NCBI RefSeq assembly: GCF_019145475.1
Contig: NZ_JAHTKI010000007.1
Span: 124,001-188,000, forward strand
Direction: 5' to 3'
Source of the DNA: Pseudomonas botevensis
GTDB taxonomy: Bacteria > Pseudomonadota > Gammaproteobacteria > Pseudomonadales > Pseudomonadaceae
Length of the DNA stretch: 64,000 bases
Below are positions 55,614 through 63,660 of this stretch, one piece after another (position 1 is the stretch's first letter; each line of letters starts with the position of its first letter). Both the position numbers and the translations under genes were made by a program. The notes beneath the pieces were generated by a model that saw only the letters and a program-made list of their open reading frames with translations, searched no databases and was not told the origin of the DNA.

Positions 55614-55639
55614 GGAATAAAACCGCACGCCTCGCAGTT
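55614..55639 (+). promoter_or_regulatory. ECF-type autoregulatory promoter of the sigma factor gene
   Basis: GGAATAA, 16 bases, GTT, ending 28 bases before the sigma factor start. It pairs with the divergent copy at 55563-55588. Confidence 0.7.
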
Positions 55640-55667
55640 ACAGGAGTGTGACGCTGCGGAAATCACT

Positions 55668-56180
55668 ATGAAGCGATTTGAGGAACTGATTGCGCCCCAT
55701 CTGGACGCTGCCTACAACCTCGCGCGCTGGCTCACGGGCAATGACAGCGCCGCGCGCGACGTCGTGCAGGAAAGCGCCCTGCGCGCTTTCAGGTTCTTGC
55801 AGCGATTCGCCGACGGCAACCCCAGGGCCTGGTTCCTGACCATCGTGCGCAACGAAAGCTACACCTGGCTCAAAGCCTCGGTCGGACACCCTTGGGTGGC
55901 CATCGATGACGACATGGCTGATGACCACCCGACGCTGAGCCACAGCCAGACCCCGGAACTGCTGGCGATCCACACGGAAAACGCCGCGTTGCTCCAGCAA
56001 GCGCTGGGCGCCCTGCCCCCGGCGTTTCGGGAGGTGATCGTGCTCAAGGAACTCGAAGACATGCCGTACAAGGACATCGCTCTGGTGGTGGATATTCCCA
56101 TTGGCACCGTGATGTCGAGGCTGGCCCGGGCGCGCACCATGCTCAGGCTCGAACTGATGAAGTTGCACGATCATGAATGA
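55668..56180 (+). CDS. ECF RNA polymerase sigma factor
   Basis: 170 residues with region 2 (AAYNLARWLTGNDSAARDVVQE, then FRFLQRFADGNPRAWFLTIVRN) and region 4 (LPPAFREVIVLKELEDMPYK, IPIGTVMSRLARARTML). It overlaps the anti-sigma gene by 8 bases. The start is preceded by only a modest ribosome site (CGGAAA). Confidence 0.93.
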   Translation: MKRFEELIAPHLDAAYNLARWLTGNDSAARDVVQESALRAFRFLQRFADGNPRAWFLTIVRNESYTWLKASVGHPWVAIDDDMADDHPTLSHSQTPELLAIHTENAALLQQALGALPPAFREVIVLKELEDMPYKDIALVVDIPIGTVMSRLARARTMLRLELMKLHDHE

Positions 56181-56916
56181 ACTCGACTGCACGACTTGCC
56201 AGACCCGACTGCACGGTTACCTGGATCAGGAACTTGATCCAGCGATGGCGGCGGATGTCGCGACGCATCTGAGCGCGTGCGCCGAATGCGCGCGCCTGCA
56301 TGCCGAAATGACGTTACTCAAGGGCAGCGTAAAGCGCTGTGCGCCGTATTACCCGGCGCCAGCGTCACTGGCGGCCGGCGTGTTTGCCGATGCGGCGCCC
56401 CGGCCACGGGTCTTTGAGCGCTGGCGCACGGTGTTCGCTCCAGCATTTTGTGCTGCGGCACTGGCCTTGTCGGTGGTGCTTTATGTCGCGACGCCCGGCA
56501 GCGAACAACCGTTGATGGACGAGGCCGTCTCCAGTCATGTGCGCTCGTTGATGGGCGAACACCTGAACGATGTGGTGTCCTCCGACCGCCATACCGTGAA
56601 ACCCTGGTTCACCGGCAAACTCGACTTCTCGCCCCCCGTGCTCGACTACACGGCGCAGGGTTTTCCATTGCTCGGTGGACGGCTGGATTATCTGCAACAT
56701 CAGACCACCGCAGCCCTGAGTTACGGCCGAGCCAAGCACATCATCAACGTGTTCATCCTGCCTACCGCACAAAGCGACAAGCCGAAACAGAGCCAGACGA
56801 TTCGCGGCTTCAATGTGGTGTCCTGGCAGGCCAACCACATGCTTTTCGTGCTGGTTTCCGATGTGGAGAAAAGCGAGCTGGAGGCGTTCAGTCAGTTGCT
56901 CATGCACGGCACCTGA
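56173..56916 (+). CDS. Membrane-bound zinc-finger anti-sigma factor
   Basis: 247 residues. The N-terminal zinc anti-sigma motif is HLSACAECARLH (HxxxCxxC), preceded by CQTRLHGYLDQELDP. One membrane helix follows at about 90-110 (APAFCAAALALSVVLYVA), then a periplasmic domain ending in VLVSDVEKSELEAFSQLL. It should hold the ECF sigma factor at the membrane until a periplasmic signal arrives. Converges on ubiT. Confidence 0.9.
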   Translation: MNELDCTTCQTRLHGYLDQELDPAMAADVATHLSACAECARLHAEMTLLKGSVKRCAPYYPAPASLAAGVFADAAPRPRVFERWRTVFAPAFCAAALALSVVLYVATPGSEQPLMDEAVSSHVRSLMGEHLNDVVSSDRHTVKPWFTGKLDFSPPVLDYTAQGFPLLGGRLDYLQHQTTAALSYGRAKHIINVFILPTAQSDKPKQSQTIRGFNVVSWQANHMLFVLVSDVEKSELEAFSQLLMHGT

Positions 56917-56922
56917 CACGGG

Positions 56923-57393
56923 CTATCGAGTTGCCAGCCCCTTGCCCGCGCGCTCCAGATTGCGCCACAACCACACAGGCAGAACCTCGGGATCGAGGCT
57001 GTCGATCAGGTTTTTCAGGGCCAGGCCCAGTTCGGTGTCGCCTTCGATGACCAGGCGGCGGCGGAAGAACAACGTATCAGGATCTTCCTGGCGACTGGCG
57101 AGCAGCACGAACTCGCGCCAGTTGCCGCTGATGGTCACGTGCGCCGTCTCGCGCTCGGCAATCCGCAGGCCCTCGCGGTTGAGGGTCAGGAACCACGACA
57201 ACCGCAGATCCGGAATCCGCAGGCACAACCAGCGCCCGCGCAGCATTTCAAACTCGCCAGCGCGTAGCGGCTCGGCGAGGCAACGGTTCAGTGCCTGTTG
57301 CAACGCCAGACGCTGCACGGCAAACGGCACGCGCCGCACCAGCGGCAGCAAGCGGTCGGCCCCTTTGAGCAACCATTTCTTTCGATTCAACAC
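56923..57393 (-). CDS. ubiT: Anaerobic ubiquinone synthesis accessory factor UbiT
   Basis: 156 residues with an SCP2 lipid-binding fold (EFEMLRGRWLCLRIPDLRLS, AHVTISGNWREFVLL, DTELGLALKNLIDSLD). With UbiU and UbiV it supports oxygen-independent ubiquinone synthesis. GTG start with GGAGG upstream, overlapping ubiV by 7 bases. Confidence 0.88.
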   Translation of the reverse strand: MLNRKKWLLKGADRLLPLVRRVPFAVQRLALQQALNRCLAEPLRAGEFEMLRGRWLCLRIPDLRLSWFLTLNREGLRIAERETAHVTISGNWREFVLLASRQEDPDTLFFRRRLVIEGDTELGLALKNLIDSLDPEVLPVWLWRNLERAGKGLATR

Positions 57394-58277
57394 AGGCCAG
57401 CCTCCTCCACCCGCAGCATCCCGGCCTCGCCGTGCCAGTAGCCATTGCAGCCTTCCACATACAGCGGCGGCGTTTCCCCCGAACGCACCCGTTGATAGGC
57501 GGCGATGATCTCGGCCATGCCCTGGGCACGCGGACTCAGGCGCAACAGATCGGCGCCACAGGCCACCAGTCCCGAGTAATCGGCGAGCAGATTAGTCACC
57601 TCGGCAGACATGGTCTGAATCCCGTTGAGGGTGAACAGCGGCTGCCCTTCCTGACTGGTCAGGGCCAGTCCATCGGGGTAGTTGATGCAGCAGAACCGGC
57701 AATCGTCCTTCGGCCGGTTTTCCGCCCGCGCCGTGAAGCAGCGCGCGGAATACGCCAGCGGCAGATGGCCGTAGGCGAAGATTTCCACTTCCGGCACCTT
57801 GTGCCCCAGCGCTCGCACCTGCTCGATCACATCTCGGATCAGCGCTGCCGAACATTCCACCGGTGGCACCCAGCGGACCATGCCGCTGTCGAGCAACTGC
57901 GCCAGCGCATGGCCGTTGTACAGGTTCAGCGCCGGGCCGCCCACGAACGGCAACTTACGCTCGGCCAGAAACTGCACCGCGCCCAGGTCATTGGCTTCCA
58001 CCAGCAACTGGCCGTTGTCGCACAGGCGCTTGAGGCTGGAGAGCTCGGACGCCGCTTCGATCAGGGTCAGGCTGGAAATCACCAGTTGCGCCTGGCTGCA
58101 TTGCTGCAACTCGCGGCCCAGCCCCAGCCATTGATCGAGGGAAAACGCCCGGCGTTTCGAACACACGGTTTCCCCGAGGTAAATCACATCCAGAGGCAAC
58201 GCCGACATCTCGGCGTAAAAATTGCCAAGTTGCGCCTTGTCCCAATAAAACAGGACCGGTCCCAGGCTGAGCTTCAT
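57387..58277 (-). CDS. ubiV: Oxygen-independent ubiquinone hydroxylase subunit UbiV (U32 family)
   Basis: 296 residues. The start MKLSLGPVLFYWDKAQLGNF is typical of UbiV. A Cys cluster for a 4Fe-4S centre is seen around YSARCFTARAENRPKDDCRF and CCINYPDG, and GETVCSKRR lies near residue 37. It forms a dimer with UbiU. ATG at 58277 with GAGGG upstream; a longer reading overlaps ubiU and is rejected. Ten bases behind ubiU. Confidence 0.92.
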   Translation of the reverse strand: MKLSLGPVLFYWDKAQLGNFYAEMSALPLDVIYLGETVCSKRRAFSLDQWLGLGRELQQCSQAQLVISSLTLIEAASELSSLKRLCDNGQLLVEANDLGAVQFLAERKLPFVGGPALNLYNGHALAQLLDSGMVRWVPPVECSAALIRDVIEQVRALGHKVPEVEIFAYGHLPLAYSARCFTARAENRPKDDCRFCCINYPDGLALTSQEGQPLFTLNGIQTMSAEVTNLLADYSGLVACGADLLRLSPRAQGMAEIIAAYQRVRSGETPPLYVEGCNGYWHGEAGMLRVEEAGLC

Positions 58278-58287
58278 GTTCCGTCCC

Positions 58288-59283
58288 TCATTGCCACGAT
58301 CGATGATAAGCGCCCAGCGTGGTCTGGCTGCCCTCGGACAAACCGGCCAGCACCTGGCGCCATTCCTCCTTGACCCGAAAACTGCCCGGCGCGCCACGGT
58401 GGGCGTCCAGCGCCGCGCGCCAGACGCGGGTGACCTGTTCGACATACGCCGGGCTGCGCTGCCGGCCCTCGATCTTCACCGCTTCGACACCCATGGCCGA
58501 AAGCTCCGGAAGCAAGTCCAGGGTGTCGAGGCTGGTGGGTTCTTCGAGGGCATGGAAGCGTTTGCCGTCGACCAGAAAACGGCCCTTGCACAACGTCGGA
58601 TAACCGGCGGGCTCGTCAGGGGTGTAGCGGTCGATCAGCACTTCGCTCAGGCGCGCGCTCAAGCCCTGGGCATCTTCGCTCCAGCGCACAGCCTTGGCCG
58701 GCGAGCAGACCCCGCACAGGTTCGGCGACTCGCCGGTAATGTAGGAAGACAGATGGCAGCGCCCCTCGGCCATGATGCACAGGCTGCCGAAACCGAAGAC
58801 TTCGATCGGCACCGGGCTGCTCGCGGCCACCTGGCGCACCTGGGCCAGCGACAACACCCGAGGCAGCACCGCGCGGCGAATGCCGTAGCGCTGCGCATAA
58901 AATTCCAGCGCGGCGGCATGAGTCGCCGAGCCCTGCACCGACAGGTGCAACGTCAGCTGCGGATGACGCTGGCTGGCGTAATTGAGCACGCCCGGATCGG
59001 CGGCAATCAACGCATCCACGCCGAAATCGGCGGCGCGATCCACCGCCCGCTGCCAGCGCTCCCAGCCCTTGGGCTGCGGATAGGTGTTGACCGCAACGTA
59101 GAGTTTTCGCTGGTGCTGGCGGATGTGGGCGACGGCGGAGTCGAACTGTTTGTCGTCCATGTTCAGCCCGGCGAAATGCCGGGCATTGGTGTCATCGCGA
59201 AAACCGACATACACGGCATCGGCGCCTTGGCGCACCGCGGCTTTCAGCGCAGGCAGGTTCCCTGCCGGGCAGACCAGTTGCAT
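58288..59283 (-). CDS. ubiU: Oxygen-independent ubiquinone hydroxylase subunit UbiU (U32 family)
   Basis: 331 residues. MQLVCPAGNLPALKAAVRQG at the start and GADAVYVGFRDDTNARHF are U32 hallmarks, and Cys ligands are visible in SLCIMAEGRC and LCGVCSPAK. It hydroxylates ubiquinone precursors without O2, using prephenate as oxygen source in the known system. It lies 89 bases after moeA on the same strand, with AGGA before the ATG. Ubiquinone made this way can serve nitrate respiration. Confidence 0.93.
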   Translation of the reverse strand: MQLVCPAGNLPALKAAVRQGADAVYVGFRDDTNARHFAGLNMDDKQFDSAVAHIRQHQRKLYVAVNTYPQPKGWERWQRAVDRAADFGVDALIAADPGVLNYASQRHPQLTLHLSVQGSATHAAALEFYAQRYGIRRAVLPRVLSLAQVRQVAASSPVPIEVFGFGSLCIMAEGRCHLSSYITGESPNLCGVCSPAKAVRWSEDAQGLSARLSEVLIDRYTPDEPAGYPTLCKGRFLVDGKRFHALEEPTSLDTLDLLPELSAMGVEAVKIEGRQRSPAYVEQVTRVWRAALDAHRGAPGSFRVKEEWRQVLAGLSEGSQTTLGAYHRSWQ

Positions 59284-59372
59284 GGTTGATCCTCATGAAA
59301 AAACGCCGTCCTGAAAGGCGCTGCCAGTCTAGCCAGACCGTCAGCCACAGCCTTGACGGCAATCAAGTGCCG

Positions 59373-60608
59373 TCACTGCATCAGGTCGGCGAAGGACAGG
59401 AACATCACGTTGTCGTGCCTGTGTACTTGCTGCTCACGCTCGACCACCGCCAATCCGTCGGCCCAACAGGCCGCCGTGAGCATCGCCGAGCTTTGCTGCG
59501 GGTGCAGTTCCACGCTCAACCGGCCGTCGACGGCGGCTGTCAACTTCGCCCGCAGGTACTGGCGCCGCTTGTTGCGCTGCAACCAGTCGAACCCTGCCGG
59601 CACGGCCAATGGTTTCGGCAACACGTCGGTCATGCCTTGTGCCCGCAGCAGAAACGGCCGCACCACCACCAACGCGGTAATCAGTGCCGCCGAGGGATTG
59701 CCCGGCATGCCGATCCAGGGTTTGCCGAGCACTTCACCAAAGGCCAGCGGCTTGCCGGGCTGAATCGCCAGCCGCCAGAAATCCACGCTGCCCAGTTCCT
59801 CGATGGCCTGTTTGAGATGGTCTTCCTCGCCGACCGACACGCCGCCGGAGCTGAGCAGCAAATCGCACTCCGAAGACGCCAGGCTCAGGGCATGGCGGCT
59901 GGCCGCCAGCTCATCGGCCATGACCCCGTAGTCGTGGACTTCAACACCCCAGCCCCGCAACAACGCGGCGATGCAATAACGATTGCTGTTGTAGATCTGC
60001 CCCGGCGCCAACGGATCACCCGGCTCACGCAGCTCATTGCCGCTGCTGAGCAGGCACACGCGCAGCGGTCGGTAGACCTCGACGCGGGCCACGCCGGCAC
60101 CGGCGAGCAGCCCGAGTTCCTGGGCGCGCAGACGCTTGCCAGCCTTGAACAACAGATCACCCCGACGAACTTCTTCGCCTTCCTTGCGTACATGTTCGCC
60201 AAGATTCACGGGCGGCAACCAGACGCCCTCGCCCTCCACCCGGCAGCGCTCCTGCGGCACCACCGTGTCAGCGCCTTCGGGTAGCGGCGCGCCGGTAAAA
60301 ATCTGCACCGCCTGCCCGGCGAACAACAGCGGCCCTGGCTGATCCCCCGCCGCGATGCGCCCGCCGATCGGCAGGTAACCACCGTCCGGGGACAGGTCAG
60401 CGGCGCTCAGCGCATAGCCGTCCATGGCGCTGTTGTCCCAGGCCGGCAGGTTCACCGGGGAATGAATGTCCGCCGCCAACACGCAGCCCATGGCCTGATC
60501 CAGTGGAATCACCTGCGCCGCTGGCGGCGGCGGTGCCTGATCGAGCAAGCGGCTGATGGCCTCGTCCACGGGCATCAGGTTGCCCAAGTCGCACACCCGG
60601 CCGGTCAT
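59373..60608 (-). CDS. moeA: Molybdopterin molybdenumtransferase MoeA
   Basis: 411 residues. Molybdate insertion into molybdopterin. Motifs: LPAWDNSAMDGYAL, IFTGAPLPEGADTVVPQE, LSSGNELREPG, LLSSGGVSVGEEDHL and GMPGNPSAAL. The ATG at 60608 overlaps the moaB stop by four bases (ATGA), which sets the start. Supplies NarG. Confidence 0.94.
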   Translation of the reverse strand: MTGRVCDLGNLMPVDEAISRLLDQAPPPPAAQVIPLDQAMGCVLAADIHSPVNLPAWDNSAMDGYALSAADLSPDGGYLPIGGRIAAGDQPGPLLFAGQAVQIFTGAPLPEGADTVVPQERCRVEGEGVWLPPVNLGEHVRKEGEEVRRGDLLFKAGKRLRAQELGLLAGAGVARVEVYRPLRVCLLSSGNELREPGDPLAPGQIYNSNRYCIAALLRGWGVEVHDYGVMADELAASRHALSLASSECDLLLSSGGVSVGEEDHLKQAIEELGSVDFWRLAIQPGKPLAFGEVLGKPWIGMPGNPSAALITALVVVRPFLLRAQGMTDVLPKPLAVPAGFDWLQRNKRRQYLRAKLTAAVDGRLSVELHPQQSSAMLTAACWADGLAVVEREQQVHRHDNVMFLSFADLMQ

Positions 60609-61159
60609 GACCGGGTCCCGCAGGCATCGATGATTCGTTGCGCCAGGGGTTTGAGATGCGGGGCAAAGTTGCACGGGCCGGTGCGGCTGTCCAACTGCTC
60701 GACGAGGATCCTGTTCCAGGCCGTGCGGCAGGCGCCCGGCGAACCGGGCACGCAGCACACCAGCACGCCGTTACTCATCCCGGCCAGCGCCCGGGATTGC
60801 AGGCTGGACATGCCGATTTCCTCCAGCGACACCTGGCGGAACAACTCGCCGAAGCCTTCGACATGCTTGTCGAGCAACGGGATGACCGCTTGCGGCGTGT
60901 TGTCCCGCGCGGTGAAACCGGTGCCGCCGGTCATCAGCACCACTTGTACTGTTGGGTCGGCGATCCAGCGCGAGACACTGGCGCGGATCTGGTAGATGTC
61001 GTCCTTGACCAGATCGCGGTCGATCAACACATGCCCGGCGGTCTGCAGCAGATCCGCCAGGGTCTGTCCCGAGGTGTCGGTGTCAAACGTCCGCGTATCA
61101 CTGATGGTCAGTACGGCAATGTTCAGGGGTTCAAACGTGCGTTGCGCCAGATGGGCCAT
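60605..61159 (-). CDS. moaB: Molybdopterin adenylyl-transfer protein MoaB
   Basis: 184 residues, MogA/MoaB fold: LTISDTRTFDTDTSGQTLAD, VVLMTGGTGFTARDNTPQAV and VCCVPGSPGACRTAW. ATG at 61159 has GGGAGG upstream; a longer reading to 61282 is rejected. A NarL-type palindrome lies 62 bases before the start, so moaB-moeA (and possibly ubiUVT) look nitrate-controlled. Confidence 0.92.
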   Translation of the reverse strand: MAHLAQRTFEPLNIAVLTISDTRTFDTDTSGQTLADLLQTAGHVLIDRDLVKDDIYQIRASVSRWIADPTVQVVLMTGGTGFTARDNTPQAVIPLLDKHVEGFGELFRQVSLEEIGMSSLQSRALAGMSNGVLVCCVPGSPGACRTAWNRILVEQLDSRTGPCNFAPHLKPLAQRIIDACGTRS

Positions 61160-61220
61160 ATTCAAGCCTCCCGTAGCTGAGGGTATGCCCAAGCCTGAAC
61201 CGGATTGACGACCCGGCCTA

Positions 61221-61236
61221 TTCCTCCATGGAGGTA
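61221..61236. promoter_or_regulatory. NarL-type palindrome upstream of moaB
   Basis: TTCCTCCATGGAGGTA: the same 7-2-7 layout as the two sites around narXL, with an identical right half. Confidence 0.7.
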
Positions 61237-61257
61237 TCTCCACCGGGTCAATGCGGC

Positions 61258-61905
61258 TCAAGGCGCCAGTCGGGTGCGACACCAGAGACCGTTTTGCCGG
61301 CGGTAATCGAGGCGATCGTGCAAGCGGTCGCTACGGCCCTGCCAGAATTCCACACGCTCGGGATGCAGGCTGTAGCCGCCCCAATGTTCAGGGCGCACAA
61401 CGTGCTGTTCGGCGAAATGTTCAGTGGCATCGGCCAGCCGCCACTCCAGTTCTTCACGGTTGGCCAGCGGACGACTTTGCGGCGACGCCCAGGCACCCAG
61501 TCGGCTGGCGCGCGAGCGGGAATCGAAGTAGGCATCCGACAGGTGCGCATCGAGCTTCGACACCTGCCCTTCGATCCGCACCTGGCGCTCCAGTCCCGGC
61601 CAGAAAAACGTCATGGCCGCGTGAGGGTTGGCCGCCAGTTGCTGGCCCTTGTCGCTCTGGTAATTGCCGAAAAACGTGAAGCCGTCATCGCTCAAGCCCT
61701 TGAGCAACAGCACCCGGCAATGGGGCCGACCGTCGCTGTCGACGGTCGCGAGCAGCATGCTGTTGGCCTCGACCGGCGCGCGCTCGGTTTCGCGGGCCTG
61801 TTGCAGCCACTGACGGAACAGCGCCAGCGGATCGTCCGGCGCCTGAGTCTCTTGCAGGCCATCGAGGGTGTAGTTGCGGCGCATCTCAGCCAGGGAAAGC
61901 GGCAT
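61258..61905 (-). CDS. pdxH: Pyridoxamine 5'-phosphate oxidase
   Basis: 215 residues, full length. FMN-dependent last step of PLP synthesis and salvage. Motifs: [51 protein letters not shown] and [13 protein letters not shown]. It lies between moaB and norR on the same strand. Its link to the nitrate/NO cluster is unclear. Confidence 0.92.
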   Translation of the reverse strand: MPLSLAEMRRNYTLDGLQETQAPDDPLALFRQWLQQARETERAPVEANSMLLATVDSDGRPHCRVLLLKGLSDDGFTFFGNYQSDKGQQLAANPHAAMTFFWPGLERQVRIEGQVSKLDAHLSDAYFDSRSRASRLGAWASPQSRPLANREELEWRLADATEHFAEQHVVRPEHWGGYSLHPERVEFWQGRSDRLHDRLDYRRQNGLWCRTRLAP

Positions 61906-61984
61906 GACGGTGATCTCCTGTGGGTTTCAGCCAGTGTGCGAGGCCCCGCGCTCTGCCACCTTGATCGCCATCAACCCGCATCGC

Positions 61985-63505
61985 TTACTTGAGACGCAGA
62001 CGCCGGGCCAGCTTGTGCAGGTTGCTCGGGTCGACCTGCAACAGCCGTGCGGCGCTGGCCCAGTTCTCCCCGCAAAGGCTCAGGGCCTGGACAATCCGTT
62101 GCCGCTGGCAATCGTCGACCGCGCTGCTCAGGGCCTGGAACGGTACGTCGGCAACCATCGCCTGCGGCCGCTCGACGAGCACCCCTTGCGTGCTGTCCAG
62201 GTCCAGAACCTGCTGCTCCAGGGTGATGATCGACGCCCGATTCACGCCGCGACTCAGCGCCTTCAACGCAGCACGACTGATGACATGCTCCAGCTCGCGC
62301 ACATTGCCCGGCCAGGCATACGCCAACAGCGCCCGCTCGGCTGCCGGCGACAGACGCAAGCCTCGCAGCCCGAGCCGCGCCCGATTCAGTTCAAGGAAAT
62401 GCCCGGCCAGCAGCAACACGTCGTTGCCGCGCTCGCGCAAGGCCGGGATCGGCACCGGGTACACCGAGAGCCGGTGATACAGATCGGCGCGAAACAGACC
62501 GTCGCGGATGCTGTCCGGCAAGTGCCGGTTGGTGGCGGCGATGATCCGCACGTCGACGTGCAGCGGCTTGTCGGCACCCAGGCGCTGGATCTCACCGTTC
62601 TGCAAGGTGCGCAGCAGCTTCGCCTGCACGCTCAAGGGCAACTCGCCGACCTCATCGAGAAACAGCGTGCCGCCATTGGCCGCGTCAAAGCGCCCGGCGC
62701 GGTCACTGGTCGCGCCGGAAAACGCACCTTTGACATGCCCGAACAACTCGCTTTCCGCCAGCGACTCCGGCAACGCGGCGCAGTTGACTTGAATCAGCGG
62801 CTTGTGGCTGCGCCGCGACAGACGATGCAGACGCCGGGCGAACAGTTCCTTGCCGACGCCTGTCTCACCGAGCAGCAACACCGGCAGGTCAGCGTCGGCC
62901 AGCACGTCCAGTTCGTTGAGCAAATGCTCCAGCACCTCACTCTGGCCGAGGATCTCGCCGTCCTCGAGCGGCCTGCGCAAATCCTGCGGATCGCTGCGCG
63001 ACAGGCGCAGGCTGCGGTTTTCCTGCTCCAGACGGGTGACCCGCACGGCGGCTTCGATCTGCAAGGTGCAGCGTTTGAGTTCCTCCCGCGCGCGGCTGTC
63101 GAAGGTGCCGGCGCGCAGCGCATCGAGCGTGATCGCGCCCCAGATCCGCCCTTCCACGTACAGGCTCACGCCCATGCAGTCATGCACCGGCAGCGAGTCG
63201 CCGACGTGGTTGTCGAGCAAGCCGTCGTAAGGGTCCGGCAAACGGCTGTCGGGCTCGAACCAGGTCGGCTCCCGCGAGGCCATGATCGCCGCCAGACGCG
63301 GATGCTGCGCGATGACGAACCGACGGCCCAGGGCTTCATGCACCAGGCCGACCGTCGCCACCGGTCTGAGGCTGTCTTCATCCAGACGCAGCAAACCCAC
63401 GGCGCCGCTGTTGAAGTATTCGCGCAAGGTCTGGACCAGTCGTTGCAACCGCACGGCATTGGGCAACTCGACAATCAGGTCGGCCGCCAGGCTTTCACGC
63501 AACAT
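61985..63505 (-). CDS. norR: NO-responsive sigma-54 activator NorR
   Basis: 506 residues. N-terminal GAF domain with the likely NO-iron region LPDPYDGLLDNHVG and LPVHDCMG (Asp, His and Cys110). AAA+ domain with Walker A GETGVGKE (213-220), sigma-54 contact loop GAFSGA (260-265, Ser in place of the usual Thr), and Walker B GGTLFLDEVGEL. C-terminal Fis-type HTH (ENWASAARLLQVDPSNLHKL). ATG at 63505 has GGAGGG 11 bases upstream; a GTG 12 bases earlier is also open. Divergent from the ytfE-like gene, with three NorR sites between. Confidence 0.94.
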   Translation of the reverse strand: MLRESLAADLIVELPNAVRLQRLVQTLREYFNSGAVGLLRLDEDSLRPVATVGLVHEALGRRFVIAQHPRLAAIMASREPTWFEPDSRLPDPYDGLLDNHVGDSLPVHDCMGVSLYVEGRIWGAITLDALRAGTFDSRAREELKRCTLQIEAAVRVTRLEQENRSLRLSRSDPQDLRRPLEDGEILGQSEVLEHLLNELDVLADADLPVLLLGETGVGKELFARRLHRLSRRSHKPLIQVNCAALPESLAESELFGHVKGAFSGATSDRAGRFDAANGGTLFLDEVGELPLSVQAKLLRTLQNGEIQRLGADKPLHVDVRIIAATNRHLPDSIRDGLFRADLYHRLSVYPVPIPALRERGNDVLLLAGHFLELNRARLGLRGLRLSPAAERALLAYAWPGNVRELEHVISRAALKALSRGVNRASIITLEQQVLDLDSTQGVLVERPQAMVADVPFQALSSAVDDCQRQRIVQALSLCGENWASAARLLQVDPSNLHKLARRLRLK

Positions 63506-63518
63506 GGTAGTTATCACC
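63506..63518. promoter_or_regulatory. NorR site 1
   Basis: GGT-AGTTATC-ACC, matching GGT-N7-ACC. It directly abuts the norR ATG, so binding could also limit norR expression. Confidence 0.75.
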
Positions 63519-63524
63519 CTCCAG

Positions 63525-63537
63525 GGTTGAATTCACC
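63525..63537. promoter_or_regulatory. NorR site 2
   Basis: GGT-TGAATTC-ACC, matching GGT-N7-ACC, 19 bases from site 1. Confidence 0.78.
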
Positions 63538-63549
63538 CCGACATTTCAG

Positions 63550-63562
63550 GGTGGTTGTGACC
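63550..63562. promoter_or_regulatory. NorR site 3
   Basis: GGT-GGTTGTG-ACC, matching GGT-N7-ACC, 25 bases from site 2 and 41 bases before the sigma-54 promoter element. Confidence 0.78.
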
Positions 63563-63602
63563 ACAAGCGACCAACAGTCCTTGTTTATCAGGCCCCGGGC
63601 GC

Positions 63603-63618
63603 TGGCATGGCGGATGCA
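63603..63618 (+). promoter_or_regulatory. Sigma-54 (-24/-12) promoter of the ytfE-like gene
   Basis: TGGCATGGCGGATGCA fits TGGCACG-N4-TTGCW with the invariant GG and GC 12 bases apart. Expected transcript start is near 63629, giving a leader of about 30 bases. Confidence 0.82.
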
Positions 63619-63660
63619 ATGAGCCAGGGGAACCGTTGTCATCCCAACAAGGAACCCCCG

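Noticed and set aside
59286..59299. Near-perfect Anr-type box (TTGATCCTCATGAA) before ubiU
   Set aside because: One mismatch, and it ends 3 bases from the ubiU start codon, overlapping the ribosome site (GAGGATC on the minus strand). Too close to act as an activator site.
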